The notes below the pieces were generated by a model. That model ran no database searches, was not told the DNA's origin, and saw only the letters and a program-made list of their open reading frames with translations. From Bacillota bacterium (GTDB taxonomy: Bacteria > Bacillota > Clostridia > Acetivibrionales > DSM-2933), in assembly GCA_030705945.1 (NCBI GenBank), contig JAUZPS010000197.1, positions 1 to 8,028 on the forward strand: a DNA stretch of 8,028 bases, in the 5' to 3' direction. Shown piece by piece: positions 1-5,879 of this stretch. The position numbers and the translations under genes are program-made. Within the stretch, counting starts at the first letter, position 1; the number at the start of each line of letters is the position of its first letter.

Positions 1-11
1 CTTTATTTCAC

Positions 12-115
12 TTAGGGAGTTTCAAAAAATTCCTTGTTCAAGTTTTGTATGATGAAAACCCATTATATCAAGTTTTTGAAACGACCAGTTGCTAAGTTTT
101 TTTGATACTACCTTA
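12..115 (+). mobile_element. MITE-like element A, left copy, with TTA target duplication
   Basis: A 98-bp element (15-112) is flanked on both sides by TTA (12-14 and 113-115). Its ends are imperfect inverted repeats: GGGAGTTTCAAAAAA at one end and, read inward from the other, GGTAGTATCAAAAAA (11 of 15 alike). The terminal motif occurs again inverted inside (GTTTCAAAAA at 19-28, TTTTTGAAAC at 73-82), as expected for subterminal transposase sites. It is about 92% identical to the reverse complement of 1262-1358. It has no coding capacity, so it would need a transposase supplied elsewhere. The right flank is a C-type repeat, so the element appears to have inserted into another repeat. The parent IS family cannot be assigned; a 3-bp TNA-type target is compatible with some IS5-group elements. 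Confidence 0.75.
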
Positions 116-150
116 ACTGCATTTTTAATCCTTTTCGCAACTTATATATG
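113..150 (+). repeat. Partial copy of palindromic repeat C
   Basis: The 17 bases at 113-129 (TTAACTGCATTTTTAAT) are identical to 3558-3574. The similarity continues, after a gap of about 7 bases, through CTTTTCGCAACTTAT against CTTTTTCGTAACTTAT at 3582-3597. Only the right half of the palindrome is recognisable here. MITE A abuts it exactly at the TTA, and the left half is not visible in the remaining bases of the window. Confidence 0.55.
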
Positions 151-510
151 CTCAGAAATTCAAGGGGCGTATAAAAAAATATCTTTTATAAAACAAAATA
201 CCTTACGCAGTATCAAAAAGAGTACTTATCAACCCTTATTAAATTTATGGAATTAATAAAAAATATTTACAAATAATTCATCAATAAGTATAATTCTATA
301 TAAAAGTACTAAAATTATCAAATTATGCAGTATTATAAAAATATGTAAAATGTAGTATGCCATAATTCGCGAATAATTAAAATTTATAAGCTTAAGAGAT
401 AAGTATTATTCAAAATATAAAAAATTTATAAAAATATATAGAAAAATCATTTAAATTTATTTAATATATTATATATGATGTATTCAGGTAAAACAACAAA
501 TAAGAATGAT
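151..510. other. AT-rich intergenic DNA without a recognised gene
   Basis: About 360 very AT-rich bases with stops in all frames. I see no convincing reading frame, RNA gene or strong hairpin. A stretch at 164-179 (GGGCGTATAAAAAAA) loosely resembles a MITE A terminus but has no matching partner end, so it is not called. Promoter-like TA-rich sequence near 455-480 could drive the lipoprotein gene, but no -35/-10 pair stands out. Confidence 0.5.
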
Positions 511-512
511 AT

Positions 513-617
513 ATATTAAAATCATTATTAATCTTACATTTAGCAGAGCAAAATAACGAACGGTTTTAACGGTATTTTGCAATAGATAAATGTAAAAGAT
601 TAATTGATTTTAATATA
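513..617 (+). repeat. Palindromic repeat B, left intact copy
   Basis: An element of about 105 bp that is itself a long imperfect palindrome. The arms at about 513-542 and 587-616 pair nearly throughout (outer ATATTAAAATCA against TGATTTTAATAT; inner AATCTTACATTTA against TAAATGTAAAAGATT), and a second inner stem is GCAAAATA / TATTTTGC. A copy about 97% identical lies inverted at 1245-1446, where it is interrupted, and a partial copy lies at 5991-6026. The terminal inverted repeat and a possible flanking TA suggest a second MITE family, but a clear target duplication is not demonstrable. It ends 43 bp upstream of the lipoprotein start and may supply or influence its leader. Confidence 0.75.
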
Positions 618-659
618 AGCTTAATTTTATTGGCATTTAAATGACGAAAGGAAAGTAAT

Positions 660-1232
660 ATGAAAAAACTAATGATTTCAGTTATTTTGTTGACAGCATT
701 TCTTGGCATTCAGGGTTGTTCGGGCGGTGAAAGCGGCAACAGTTCAACGTCGAAAACAAATGATATTTCGACCTCAACTCCTGTGGAGGTTTCAGCTACT
801 GCTACTCCTGCTGAAATTTCAACTATAGCGCCTGCTATTGTAAATACAGTTAATCCCTCGCAATCGACAAAAAAGGAGAATATTGAGTACACAGTATTAA
901 GTGAATTCAGACCCTTCAATCAAAAAACTGGTTTGGGTTCTGAAATTATGATAAAAGCTGATACTACAAAAGATGAAATAATTGAATTGGTAAAACGATT
1001 GAGTAAAGGCAAGGACCCAGTTGCCATTGATATTTTCATTACAAAAAAAGCATATGATGAATATATAAGCCATAAGACTACCAATGAATTTAAAGCCGGT
1101 TATGTCGCTAGTTATACTAAAAACAAATCATTTCCTAATGAAGCGTTTTATGGGTCAAATGAGATTGTGTGGATGCAGGAGACCGGCAGTTTGAGTAGTC
1201 TATTTAATACAACAACGAAAATTGATGACTAA
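660..1232 (+). CDS. Small lipoprotein of unknown function
   Basis: A 190-residue protein with a lipoprotein signal: MKK, then a hydrophobic core at about 4-17 and a lipobox-like IQGC with Cys20 as the probable lipidated residue, so it should be anchored on the outer face of the membrane. Residues 21-72 are a Ser/Thr/Pro/Ala-rich spacer. Residues 75-180 form a compact alpha/beta-looking domain (EYTVLSEF near the start, then 'TTKDEIIELVKRLSKG' and 'IDIFITKKAYDEY'). This pattern recurs in small exported proteins of Gram-positives, but I cannot name the family safely. The start is supported by AAAGGA at 647-652, seven bases upstream. The gene stands alone, closely bracketed by inverted B repeats (left ends 617, right begins 1245), so it may be cargo of, or mobilised with, these repeats. 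No catalytic motif was recognised. Confidence 0.85.
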   Translation: MKKLMISVILLTAFLGIQGCSGGESGNSSTSKTNDISTSTPVEVSATATPAEISTIAPAIVNTVNPSQSTKKENIEYTVLSEFRPFNQKTGLGSEIMIKADTTKDEIIELVKRLSKGKDPVAIDIFITKKAYDEYISHKTTNEFKAGYVASYTKNKSFPNEAFYGSNEIVWMQETGSLSSLFNTTTKIDD

Positions 1233-1244
1233 CAGTATACTATA

Positions 1245-1446
1245 TATATTAAAATCAATTAGGTAGTATCAAAAAAACTTAGCAACTGGTCGTTTCAAAA
1301 ACTTGATATAATAGGTTTTTGTCGTATAAACCTGAACAAGGAATTTTTTGAAACGCCCTTAATCTTTTACATTTATCTATCGCAAAATACCGTTAAAACT
1401 GTTCGTTATTTTGCTCTGCTAAATGTAAGATTAATTATGATTTTAA
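1245..1446 (-). repeat. Palindromic repeat B, right copy, split by MITE A
   Basis: This is the inverted counterpart of 513-617. Bases 1245-1261 match the reverse complement of 601-617, and bases 1359-1446 continue the same alignment. Only about three substitutions separate the two copies once the 97-bp MITE and one TTA are removed. The break falls exactly at the MITE target site. It begins 12 bp after the lipoprotein stop codon and, being palindromic, may also end that transcript. Confidence 0.75.
1259..1361 (-). mobile_element. MITE-like element A, right copy, with TTA target duplication
   Basis: A 97-bp element (1262-1358) with TTA at 1259-1261 and again at 1359-1361. Its ends are GGTAGTATCAAAAAAA and, inverted, GGGCGTTTCAAAAAA. 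It is the reverse complement of the copy at 15-112 with about 8 differences, most of them in the small central hairpin loop. The intact B copy at 513-617 serves as the empty site: removing the element and one TTA restores the B sequence exactly across the junction. Insertion with 3-bp duplication is therefore seen directly. Confidence 0.85.
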
Positions 1447-1478
1447 GATAACTGAATGATATAAAACTTTACAGGTCG

Positions 1479-1493
1479 GTATCTATAAGATAC
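1479..1493. other. Small perfect hairpin/palindrome
   Basis: GTATCT at 1479-1484 and AGATAC at 1488-1493 form a 6-bp stem with a 3-base loop. It lies 51 bp upstream of the -35 box of the sigma-I-like gene and has no T-run. It could be an upstream operator half or have no function. Confidence 0.3.
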
Positions 1494-1543
1494 AGCGCGC
1501 ATAAAAATAGTTATAACATATTTTCTTAATTATGTCGCATTAA

Positions 1544-1572
1544 TTGAGTAATTGGTAAGCTTGTGCTAAAAT
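1544..1572 (+). promoter_or_regulatory. Sigma-A-type promoter for the sigma-I/RsgI-like gene
   Basis: TTGAGT (1544-1549) and TAAAAT (1567-1572) are separated by exactly 17 bases, each box one mismatch from consensus. Transcription would start near 1579, giving a leader of about 70 bases. I looked for the CCCC / CGAA-type boxes of sigma-I promoters upstream of this gene and saw none, so autoregulation by sigma-I is not supported. Confidence 0.65.
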
Positions 1573-1574
1573 GG

Positions 1575-1622
1575 AGATATAAAAAATAAAAAGATATAAA
1601 AAAGATATAAAAAATATAAAAG
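1575..1622 (+). repeat. A-rich leader with GATATAAAAA repeats
   Basis: The untranslated leader holds three GATATAAAAA units (starting at 1576, 1593 and 1604) and a fourth degenerate ATATAAAA (1613). It is almost free of C. Such an unstructured A-rich leader would keep the ribosome site open. Slippage could change its length, but it lies outside the coding frame. Confidence 0.5.
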
Positions 1623-1640
1623 GTTTTAGTTAGTTTTTTT

Positions 1641-1657
1641 GGGAGGCGATGTCTTTG
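1641..1657 (+). promoter_or_regulatory. Ribosome site that leaves the start codon open (ATG 1649 or TTG 1655)
   Basis: GGGAGG at 1641-1646 is only 2 bases from the ATG at 1649 but 8 bases, the usual distance, from an in-frame TTG at 1655. By spacing the TTG is the better start; by codon preference the ATG is. The two proteins differ by just two residues (Met-Ser). Confidence 0.5.
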
Positions 1658-3316
1658 GATAATAGTAATAATCCAAATCTGAACAATCAAGGAAATGCAG
1701 TTAGTGAGGAAGTTTTTCAACAATTAAAGAAAGGAAACCGATCTCTTAGGGAAGGATTTATTGGTGAACATGAAGGTTTTGTATTGAATTGTGTTTCTAG
1801 TCATGTAGGGGATAGTACAATAAAAAAGAATAGCGAAGAGTTTCATGTCGGGTTATTTGCTTTTATTTATTCTATTGATAAGTTTTCACAAGGGGGATAC
1901 AAAGAGTTTATTGAATTTGCTGAAAATACAATTAAAAAATGGTTAGACGAAAACAGAGTAAAGAATCTAAAAAGTTTCAGAGAAGATGTAACACACCTTA
2001 AGCACAAACTATGGGAGTTTGGGATTACTGTTCCACTCTTGATCTCATCAACTCCAAAAGACAACTTTTCCATAAAAGTTGCATTAAAGACTGCTCACGA
2101 TGTTTTGAACAGCGAGCCATTATTCGCAAATCTGAAAATGGATAAAAATCTTTCTGTTGAAGAGCTTGCCGAGCTAAATAATATTATTTCAAGAAAAGTC
2201 AAGAAGAATAAAAAATACACTATTACTCTAGTACTGATACTTAAAAGTAACCTTGACGTACTTAAAAACTACCTGAAGAATATTGAATTGGATGATACGC
2301 TGGCAGATAATATTGGAACTGTTATCGACAGATCAAAGGATACAGCCATTTATATGACCGGTTATGGAAGATTCAATATGACAAAAAGCTTCGGTAATGT
2401 GGTTGATCTTGGGAAGATGGTATATTTCACCAAATCTAAATTGTCAAACGGTTTCAAAGGACCAGCATTGAAGTACTCTGTTGCTGTTGCAGGCATAGCT
2501 CTGGCTTTAATTGTTTCTTTTGCAGGGTTTAAGTTTATTAAAGGCGAGTTCGATAAAAGCGGCTCTAAGGAAGCAAACAGCGATGTTGTGAGGGTTGCGG
2601 ATAAAGATAAAGATATAAAAGGCGCAGCAAATTCCAAAACTGATGAAACAGCTTCAAATACTGATGAAAAAGATCAGCAAACAGATGATAAAACAGCGCA
2701 GAATGATAACTCGGATGGAAATAAGACTCAAAGCGAACCAGCGAATACGCAAGATACGAAGGATCAGGAGAAAAATACACCAGCAAAAAGTTCTGAAAAA
2801 CCTTTAAATACGCAAATTCCACAAACAAGCATGAAACCAACGGAAGTTTCTAAGCCTTCAAGTTCAAGACCTGCGTCAATATTGCCAACGCCTAAAAAAA
2901 CTACAACCTCCGTTAAACCTTTACCATCTGTGAGACCCACCAAGCCGAAAACCTCTACAGTTTCGGCTCCAACACAATCGACTACAACTAATAGACCTGT
3001 GGTTGAATACGCTACAACAAGAGCAACTGGAGCGCCTGGAGCGGTAGAAATAAGTTCGGATTATTATGAGGTAAAAGTTGGGCAAAGTTATACGTTACAT
3101 ATAATTATGCCTGGAGGCAATAACGGGACCTTGTGGAAATTATATGAGAACGGCAGGCTTACTTTAACAAAAGGCAGTCAAGATAGTACACCAGAAGATC
3201 AGAGGTTCGACAGGCTAATATTTGCAAGGAAGTCCGGAACCTATACATACAGGTGTGATGTTTCAAACTCATTTGGAACAACCAGCAGTTCAACAATTAC
3301 AGTTGTTGTAAAATAA
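1649..3316 (+). CDS. Membrane-anchored sigma-I / RsgI-like anti-sigma fusion with Ig-like extracellular domain
   Basis: A 555-residue protein. Residues ~33-105 resemble sigma-I region 2 (EEFHVGLFAFIYSIDKFS, then a 'IKKWLDENRVKN' helix). Residues ~110-212 resemble the sigma-I C-terminal domain: 'KLWEFGIT', 'SSTPKD', the helix-turn-helix-like 'LSVEELAELNNIISRK', then 'NKKYTITLVLILKSNLDVLKNYL' (split here only for description). Residues 221-264 match the RsgI N-terminal anti-sigma domain pattern (NIGTVIDRSKDTAIYM, GYGRFNM, LGKMVYF). Residues 275-297 are one membrane helix. Residues 300-462 are first Asp/Lys/Gln-rich, then Thr/Pro/Ser-rich, a wall-spanning linker. Residues ~465-555 look Ig-like (SGTYTYRCDVSNSFGT). 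Normally sigI and rsgI are two adjacent genes; here both are in one frame without a stop. The sigma part is diverged, so it may be a working tethered sigma or a degenerate sigma now used only for sensing. Family assignment rests on remembered consensus patterns. Confidence 0.75.
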   Translation: MSLDNSNNPNLNNQGNAVSEEVFQQLKKGNRSLREGFIGEHEGFVLNCVSSHVGDSTIKKNSEEFHVGLFAFIYSIDKFSQGGYKEFIEFAENTIKKWLDENRVKNLKSFREDVTHLKHKLWEFGITVPLLISSTPKDNFSIKVALKTAHDVLNSEPLFANLKMDKNLSVEELAELNNIISRKVKKNKKYTITLVLILKSNLDVLKNYLKNIELDDTLADNIGTVIDRSKDTAIYMTGYGRFNMTKSFGNVVDLGKMVYFTKSKLSNGFKGPALKYSVAVAGIALALIVSFAGFKFIKGEFDKSGSKEANSDVVRVADKDKDIKGAANSKTDETASNTDEKDQQTDDKTAQNDNSDGNKTQSEPANTQDTKDQEKNTPAKSSEKPLNTQIPQTSMKPTEVSKPSSSRPASILPTPKKTTTSVKPLPSVRPTKPKTSTVSAPTQSTTTNRPVVEYATTRATGAPGAVEISSDYYEVKVGQSYTLHIIMPGGNNGTLWKLYENGRLTLTKGSQDSTPEDQRFDRLIFARKSGTYTYRCDVSNSFGTTSSSTITVVVK

Positions 3317-3324
3317 ACAAACAT

Positions 3325-3406
3325 AAAACTTTAGACATATAAGTTGCCTATTGCAGATTGCCTTACGGTATAATCAGAGCAGCAGACAAACCTTGTCTAA
3401 AGTTTT
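3325..3406 (+). terminator. Hairpin/terminator after the sigma-I/RsgI-like gene, with alternative pairing
   Basis: AAAACTTTAGACA (3325-3337) pairs perfectly with TGTCTAAAGTTTT (3394-3406), enclosing 56 bases. The downstream arm can instead form a tight hairpin AGACAA/TTGTCT (3385-3390 / 3394-3399) followed by AAAGTTTTTTAT, which looks like a weak intrinsic terminator. The two foldings exclude each other, as in attenuators, but there is no gene downstream on this strand to attenuate, so simple 3'-end formation is the cautious reading. Confidence 0.5.
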
Positions 3407-3452
3407 TTATTTATGTTCGGATTATTATTTATTGATCTCGAACTGTAAAATT

Positions 3453-3503
3453 ATATATTTTGCAATAAACATTTTACATACTTTTTTATATTGCAAAATA
3501 TAT
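3453..3503. repeat. Perfect 15-bp inverted repeat in the convergent intergenic region
   Basis: ATATATTTTGCAATA (3453-3467) and TATTGCAAAATATAT (3489-3503) are perfect complements around a 21-base loop. The 12-base string TATTTTGCAATA also occurs in repeat B (573-584), which may be shared ancestry or chance in AT-rich DNA. Confidence 0.6.
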
Positions 3504-3513
3504 ACCTTGATTT

Positions 3514-3597
3514 ATAAGTTACGAAAAGTTCAGCTTTGATAGTAAAATGCAGACGTATTAACTGCATTTTTAATGTAAAATCTTTTTCGTAACTTAT
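3514..3597. repeat. Palindromic repeat C; probable bidirectional terminator
   Basis: The outer arms ATAAGTTACGAAAAG (3514-3528) and CTTTTTCGTAACTTAT (3582-3597) pair with one extra T. The inner arms AAAATGCAG (3544-3552) and CTGCATTTT (3562-3570) pair perfectly around 9 bases. Read on either strand the inner hairpin ends in a T-run, so it can stop transcripts from both the + gene ending at 3316 and the - gene ending at 3613. The right half is shared with 113-148, which shows that this is a dispersed repeat family rather than a private terminator. Confidence 0.65.
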
Positions 3598-3612
3598 CTA
3601 AATATTATTTTT

Positions 3613-4734
3613 TTACGGAGTATAACGAATAGTTATCTTCTTTTCAGTATCATTCCACTCAATAGTTGCTCCAAGATTTTCTGTAACAAATCTTAAAGGC
3701 AGCATAGTTCTTTCTTTTATAATCGCAGGAGCAACGTCAAGGCTTTTTTTCTCAGTTCCAACAAGGCTCTCGGTTTTATCAATCCATAATTTTATTGTTT
3801 TACCCTTTAAAATAATGTCAACTCTTCTATCATTTCCATCCCATGCAATAGTTCCGCCCATTGCTTCGATAATTGACCTGATAGGAACCAATGTTCTGTT
3901 ATTTACGATTACAGGTGACGTATTTCTTCCGGGGTCAACTTCTTTTTCCACACTATTTACAGTCATTTTGGATTTGTTGATTTGGAGCTCAATTACACCT
4001 GATGCGCTTTTCATAACATCTACGTACATTGTTTTAATATCAGTGGCGCTAAGAGCATAATTGTACAGTTTGAGATCATCTATCATACCATAAAATTCTC
4101 TGCCTGTAGCGCCGTCATAATTTCCGATGAATAATGAGCCCTCAGTTTTATTCAATATTTTATCTTCATCACTAACAACTGCTGATTTTATAAACTTATC
4201 ATCCTGATAAATTGAAACATTGCCATTATCAAAGGTTAATGTAAGCATACACCACTTGTCTCCTATAAGCGGCATGTCTTTTCCGGCAGAAACACGGGTA
4301 GTATTATAATTGTTACCGTCAAACTCACCCATTCCCTGTTTACTATGATAAAGAGCAACATAATATGGAGAATATCTAGTTCCTTTTTTTATAATAAGAG
4401 TTCTTATTCCACTCCAATTGTCCTTATCTACATTCGGGCTCATTTTTACCCACATTGAAGCTGTAAAGGATGAACTAAAATCAAGCAAATCATTGTCCTT
4501 AACTTCTATGTAGCCATTTCCAAACTGCGCGCATTTTCCTAAAATACCTTCCGAAAAAGGAACATCACCTTTAATTTCTCCATCAAGAGAATTACCGGAA
4601 GAATCCTTAAAATCGTCATCAAATTTGTAATGCGCGACTAACTTCTTACCGTCTGCTGAAAAACACTGAAAACTAAATGCTGAAAATGTGATTAAAAAAC
4701 CAAGTAATAAACTAATTACATTTCTTAATTTCAT
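3613..4734 (-). CDS. Secreted LamG-domain protein with C-terminal copper-amine-oxidase-N (stalk) domain
   Basis: A 373-residue protein. The signal peptide is about residues 1-27 (MKLRN, hydrophobic core 6-21, cleavage probably after FSA). Residues ~30-238 form a LamG/concanavalin-A-like fold: opening LVAHYKFDDDFKDSSGN, middle 'TASMWVKM' and 'WCMLTLTFDNGNVSIYQDD', closing 'GMIDDLKLYNYALSATDI'. Such domains commonly bind glycans or proteins. Residues ~247-372 are a copper-amine-oxidase-N-like domain with two repeats carrying the hallmark VNNRTLVPIRSIIEAMGG and KERTMLPLRFVTENLGA followed by 'WD/WN' strands; no oxidase catalytic domain is present, so it is a structural or wall-interaction module. 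No cell-wall sorting signal is seen. AGGGGG (4742-4747) lies 7 bases before the ATG. It is 151 bp downstream of the AraC regulator gene on the same strand and has its own probable promoter with AraC-type sites. It likely acts outside the cell in polysaccharide binding. Confidence 0.88.
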   Translation of the reverse strand: MKLRNVISLLLGFLITFSAFSFQCFSADGKKLVAHYKFDDDFKDSSGNSLDGEIKGDVPFSEGILGKCAQFGNGYIEVKDNDLLDFSSSFTASMWVKMSPNVDKDNWSGIRTLIIKKGTRYSPYYVALYHSKQGMGEFDGNNYNTTRVSAGKDMPLIGDKWCMLTLTFDNGNVSIYQDDKFIKSAVVSDEDKILNKTEGSLFIGNYDGATGREFYGMIDDLKLYNYALSATDIKTMYVDVMKSASGVIELQINKSKMTVNSVEKEVDPGRNTSPVIVNNRTLVPIRSIIEAMGGTIAWDGNDRRVDIILKGKTIKLWIDKTESLVGTEKKSLDVAPAIIKERTMLPLRFVTENLGATIEWNDTEKKITIRYTP

Positions 4735-4776
4735 ACTTATACCCCCTAAAAAAGAACTAATATTATTTTGAATTTT

Positions 4777-4838
4777 ATTATACGTTTAAAAATTTTATTT
4801 TAATATCAAATTTTTGCTCTATTTTAATAAATTTTTGC
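4777..4838 (-). promoter_or_regulatory. Promoter with 21-bp-spaced direct repeat (candidate AraC-family operator)
   Basis: On the minus strand a perfect -10 box TATAAT (4777-4782) precedes the LamG gene, but the -35 position has no good box (TATTAA at normal spacing; TTGATA only at 21 bases). Just upstream are two identical 10-mers, GCAAAAATTT read on the minus strand (4829-4838 and 4808-4817), in direct orientation and exactly 21 bp apart, two helical turns. That geometry, beside a weak -35, is typical of an AraC-family activator site. The AraC-type regulator is encoded immediately upstream. Confidence 0.55.
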
Positions 4839-4885
4839 CTTGATTTATAAAAGTCTCAGTTGGTTATGGGGGATAGTTTGAGCTG

Positions 4886-5746
4886 TTACAGTGATATGGA
4901 TTTGATAAATGTTGACGGCGTAATACCTGTCTTTCTTTTAAAAACTGAAGTAAAGTGACTATGATTTGAAAAACCCAGCATATAGCTAACTTCAGTAATA
5001 GAATATTTTTTTGATTTGAAAAGATCAACAGCTTTATTGATTTTTAGGTCCATATAGTATTCATAAGGCGTTTTGCCAGTAGAATCTTTAAATAAGCGTG
5101 AAAAGTAATAAGGACTTAAGTTTGAAACTTTGCACAAAGTTTCAAGAGAAAAATCTGTAGCAGTATTTTCCCACAAAAAATCTATAGCCTTATTAACATC
5201 AATTCTTGATGAATAACGTCTTTTTTCATGCTGAGTGGGTAAATTGTTTTTTAAATCCCTTAAAACATTAATTGATATCTGAATTGCGATGCTATCAATC
5301 ACAAACTGATAGCCGGACTGTCTGGTTTTGCATTCATCTATAAAAAGGTTGATATGGTGCAGCAGAATACTACTGAGGTAATTATTTATGTTATCGAAGG
5401 ATACCTTGCTTCTGTTAAATGCATCTTTTGATAATTCCTGAAGTTTTTTCTTTTCTATAAACATTGCCAAGTAATCAATTTGTTCTATACTGTTTTGTTG
5501 GGATACCTTTAACACTTGATCCGGGTTTGTAGAAAAGATATGAGCTTTATATAAAATTTTTTCTTTTTGATCAACAAATATAGGAGGTACATGTTTTTTT
5601 GGCAAAACAAAATGAAAACAATCAAATGAAGTTTCTCCGTAAGCAAAGCATTCGGGTTTAAATAAGGCTAAGTCTGCAGAACAATACGATTCATGTTCAA
5701 TACGGGAGCCATCTTTTATTTTGTTAATAACTCTATTCTCAAACAT
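4886..5746 (-). CDS. AraC-family transcriptional regulator
   Basis: A protein of about 286 residues (numbering from the ATG at 5746). The N-terminal ~85 residues are a cupin-like sensing part (FDCFHFVLPKKHVPPIFVD), followed by a helical linker. The last ~100 residues are the AraC/XylS double helix-turn-helix domain: DFSLETLCKVSNLSPYYFSR for the first motif and 'SITEVSYMLGFSNHSHFTSVFKRKTGITP' (shown only by its key GFSNHSHF...F...TG..P residues) for the second. Length and domain order are typical of sugar-responsive regulators. The reading frame runs up to a TTG at 5764, but the ATG at 5744-5746 has GAGGT nine bases upstream and is preferred. It lies upstream of the LamG gene on the same strand and divergent from the solute-binding protein gene, so both are natural targets. 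Confidence 0.92.
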   Translation of the reverse strand: MFENRVINKIKDGSRIEHESYCSADLALFKPECFAYGETSFDCFHFVLPKKHVPPIFVDQKEKILYKAHIFSTNPDQVLKVSQQNSIEQIDYLAMFIEKKKLQELSKDAFNRSKVSFDNINNYLSSILLHHINLFIDECKTRQSGYQFVIDSIAIQISINVLRDLKNNLPTQHEKRRYSSRIDVNKAIDFLWENTATDFSLETLCKVSNLSPYYFSRLFKDSTGKTPYEYYMDLKINKAVDLFKSKKYSITEVSYMLGFSNHSHFTSVFKRKTGITPSTFIKSISL

Positions 5747-5782
5747 ATATTTATACCTCAACAAGTAAATGTTTACATTTTG

Positions 5783-5801
5783 ATATGCATATATTATAGC
5801 A
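5783..5801 (-). promoter_or_regulatory. Extended -10 promoter for the AraC-type gene, with palindrome at the start site
   Basis: Read on the minus strand, TGCTATAAT (5793-5801) is a perfect extended -10 element (TGnTATAAT); no clear -35 is seen, which extended -10 promoters tolerate. The perfect palindrome ATATGCATAT (5783-5792) directly follows and would cover the start site, and GTAAATGTTTAC (5766-5777) is a second small dyad in the leader. Either might serve autoregulation. Confidence 0.5.
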
Positions 5802-5879
5802 TATAAGTTTATGACTTTATATCCAAATATTGCAAGATAAAACGGTATTTTGAAGCAAAAAGATGCTGGCTTCCATTGA

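Noticed and set aside
164..222. Third MITE A copy
   Set aside because: GGGCGTATAAAAAAA and AGTATCAAAAA resemble the two ends but are in the same orientation, close together, and have no TTA flanks or internal similarity.
511..1446. CRISPR-like repeat arrangement
   Set aside because: The repeats are about 105 bp, palindromic, inverted and irregularly spaced, with a gene between them and no cas genes.
1450..1640. Sigma-I-type autoregulated promoter (CCCC / CGAA boxes)
   Set aside because: No C-run is present upstream of the fusion gene; the only good promoter is of sigma-A type.
2362..2840. Two overlapping minus-strand open frames of 91 codons
   Set aside because: They are antisense shadows of the sigma-I/RsgI-like gene, without ribosome sites or recognisable domains.
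3338..3393. Riboswitch in the large loop
   Set aside because: It lies after a stop codon and before a convergent gene, and I recognise no conserved aptamer core.
3351..3539. Open frame of 62 codons on the plus strand
   Set aside because: It lies across the hairpins of the convergent intergenic region, has no ribosome site, and its residues follow from AT-rich palindromic DNA.
5747..5764. Longer AraC start at TTG 5764
   Set aside because: The ribosome site GAGGT lies inside this extension and is well spaced for the ATG at 5746, so the extra six residues are leader.
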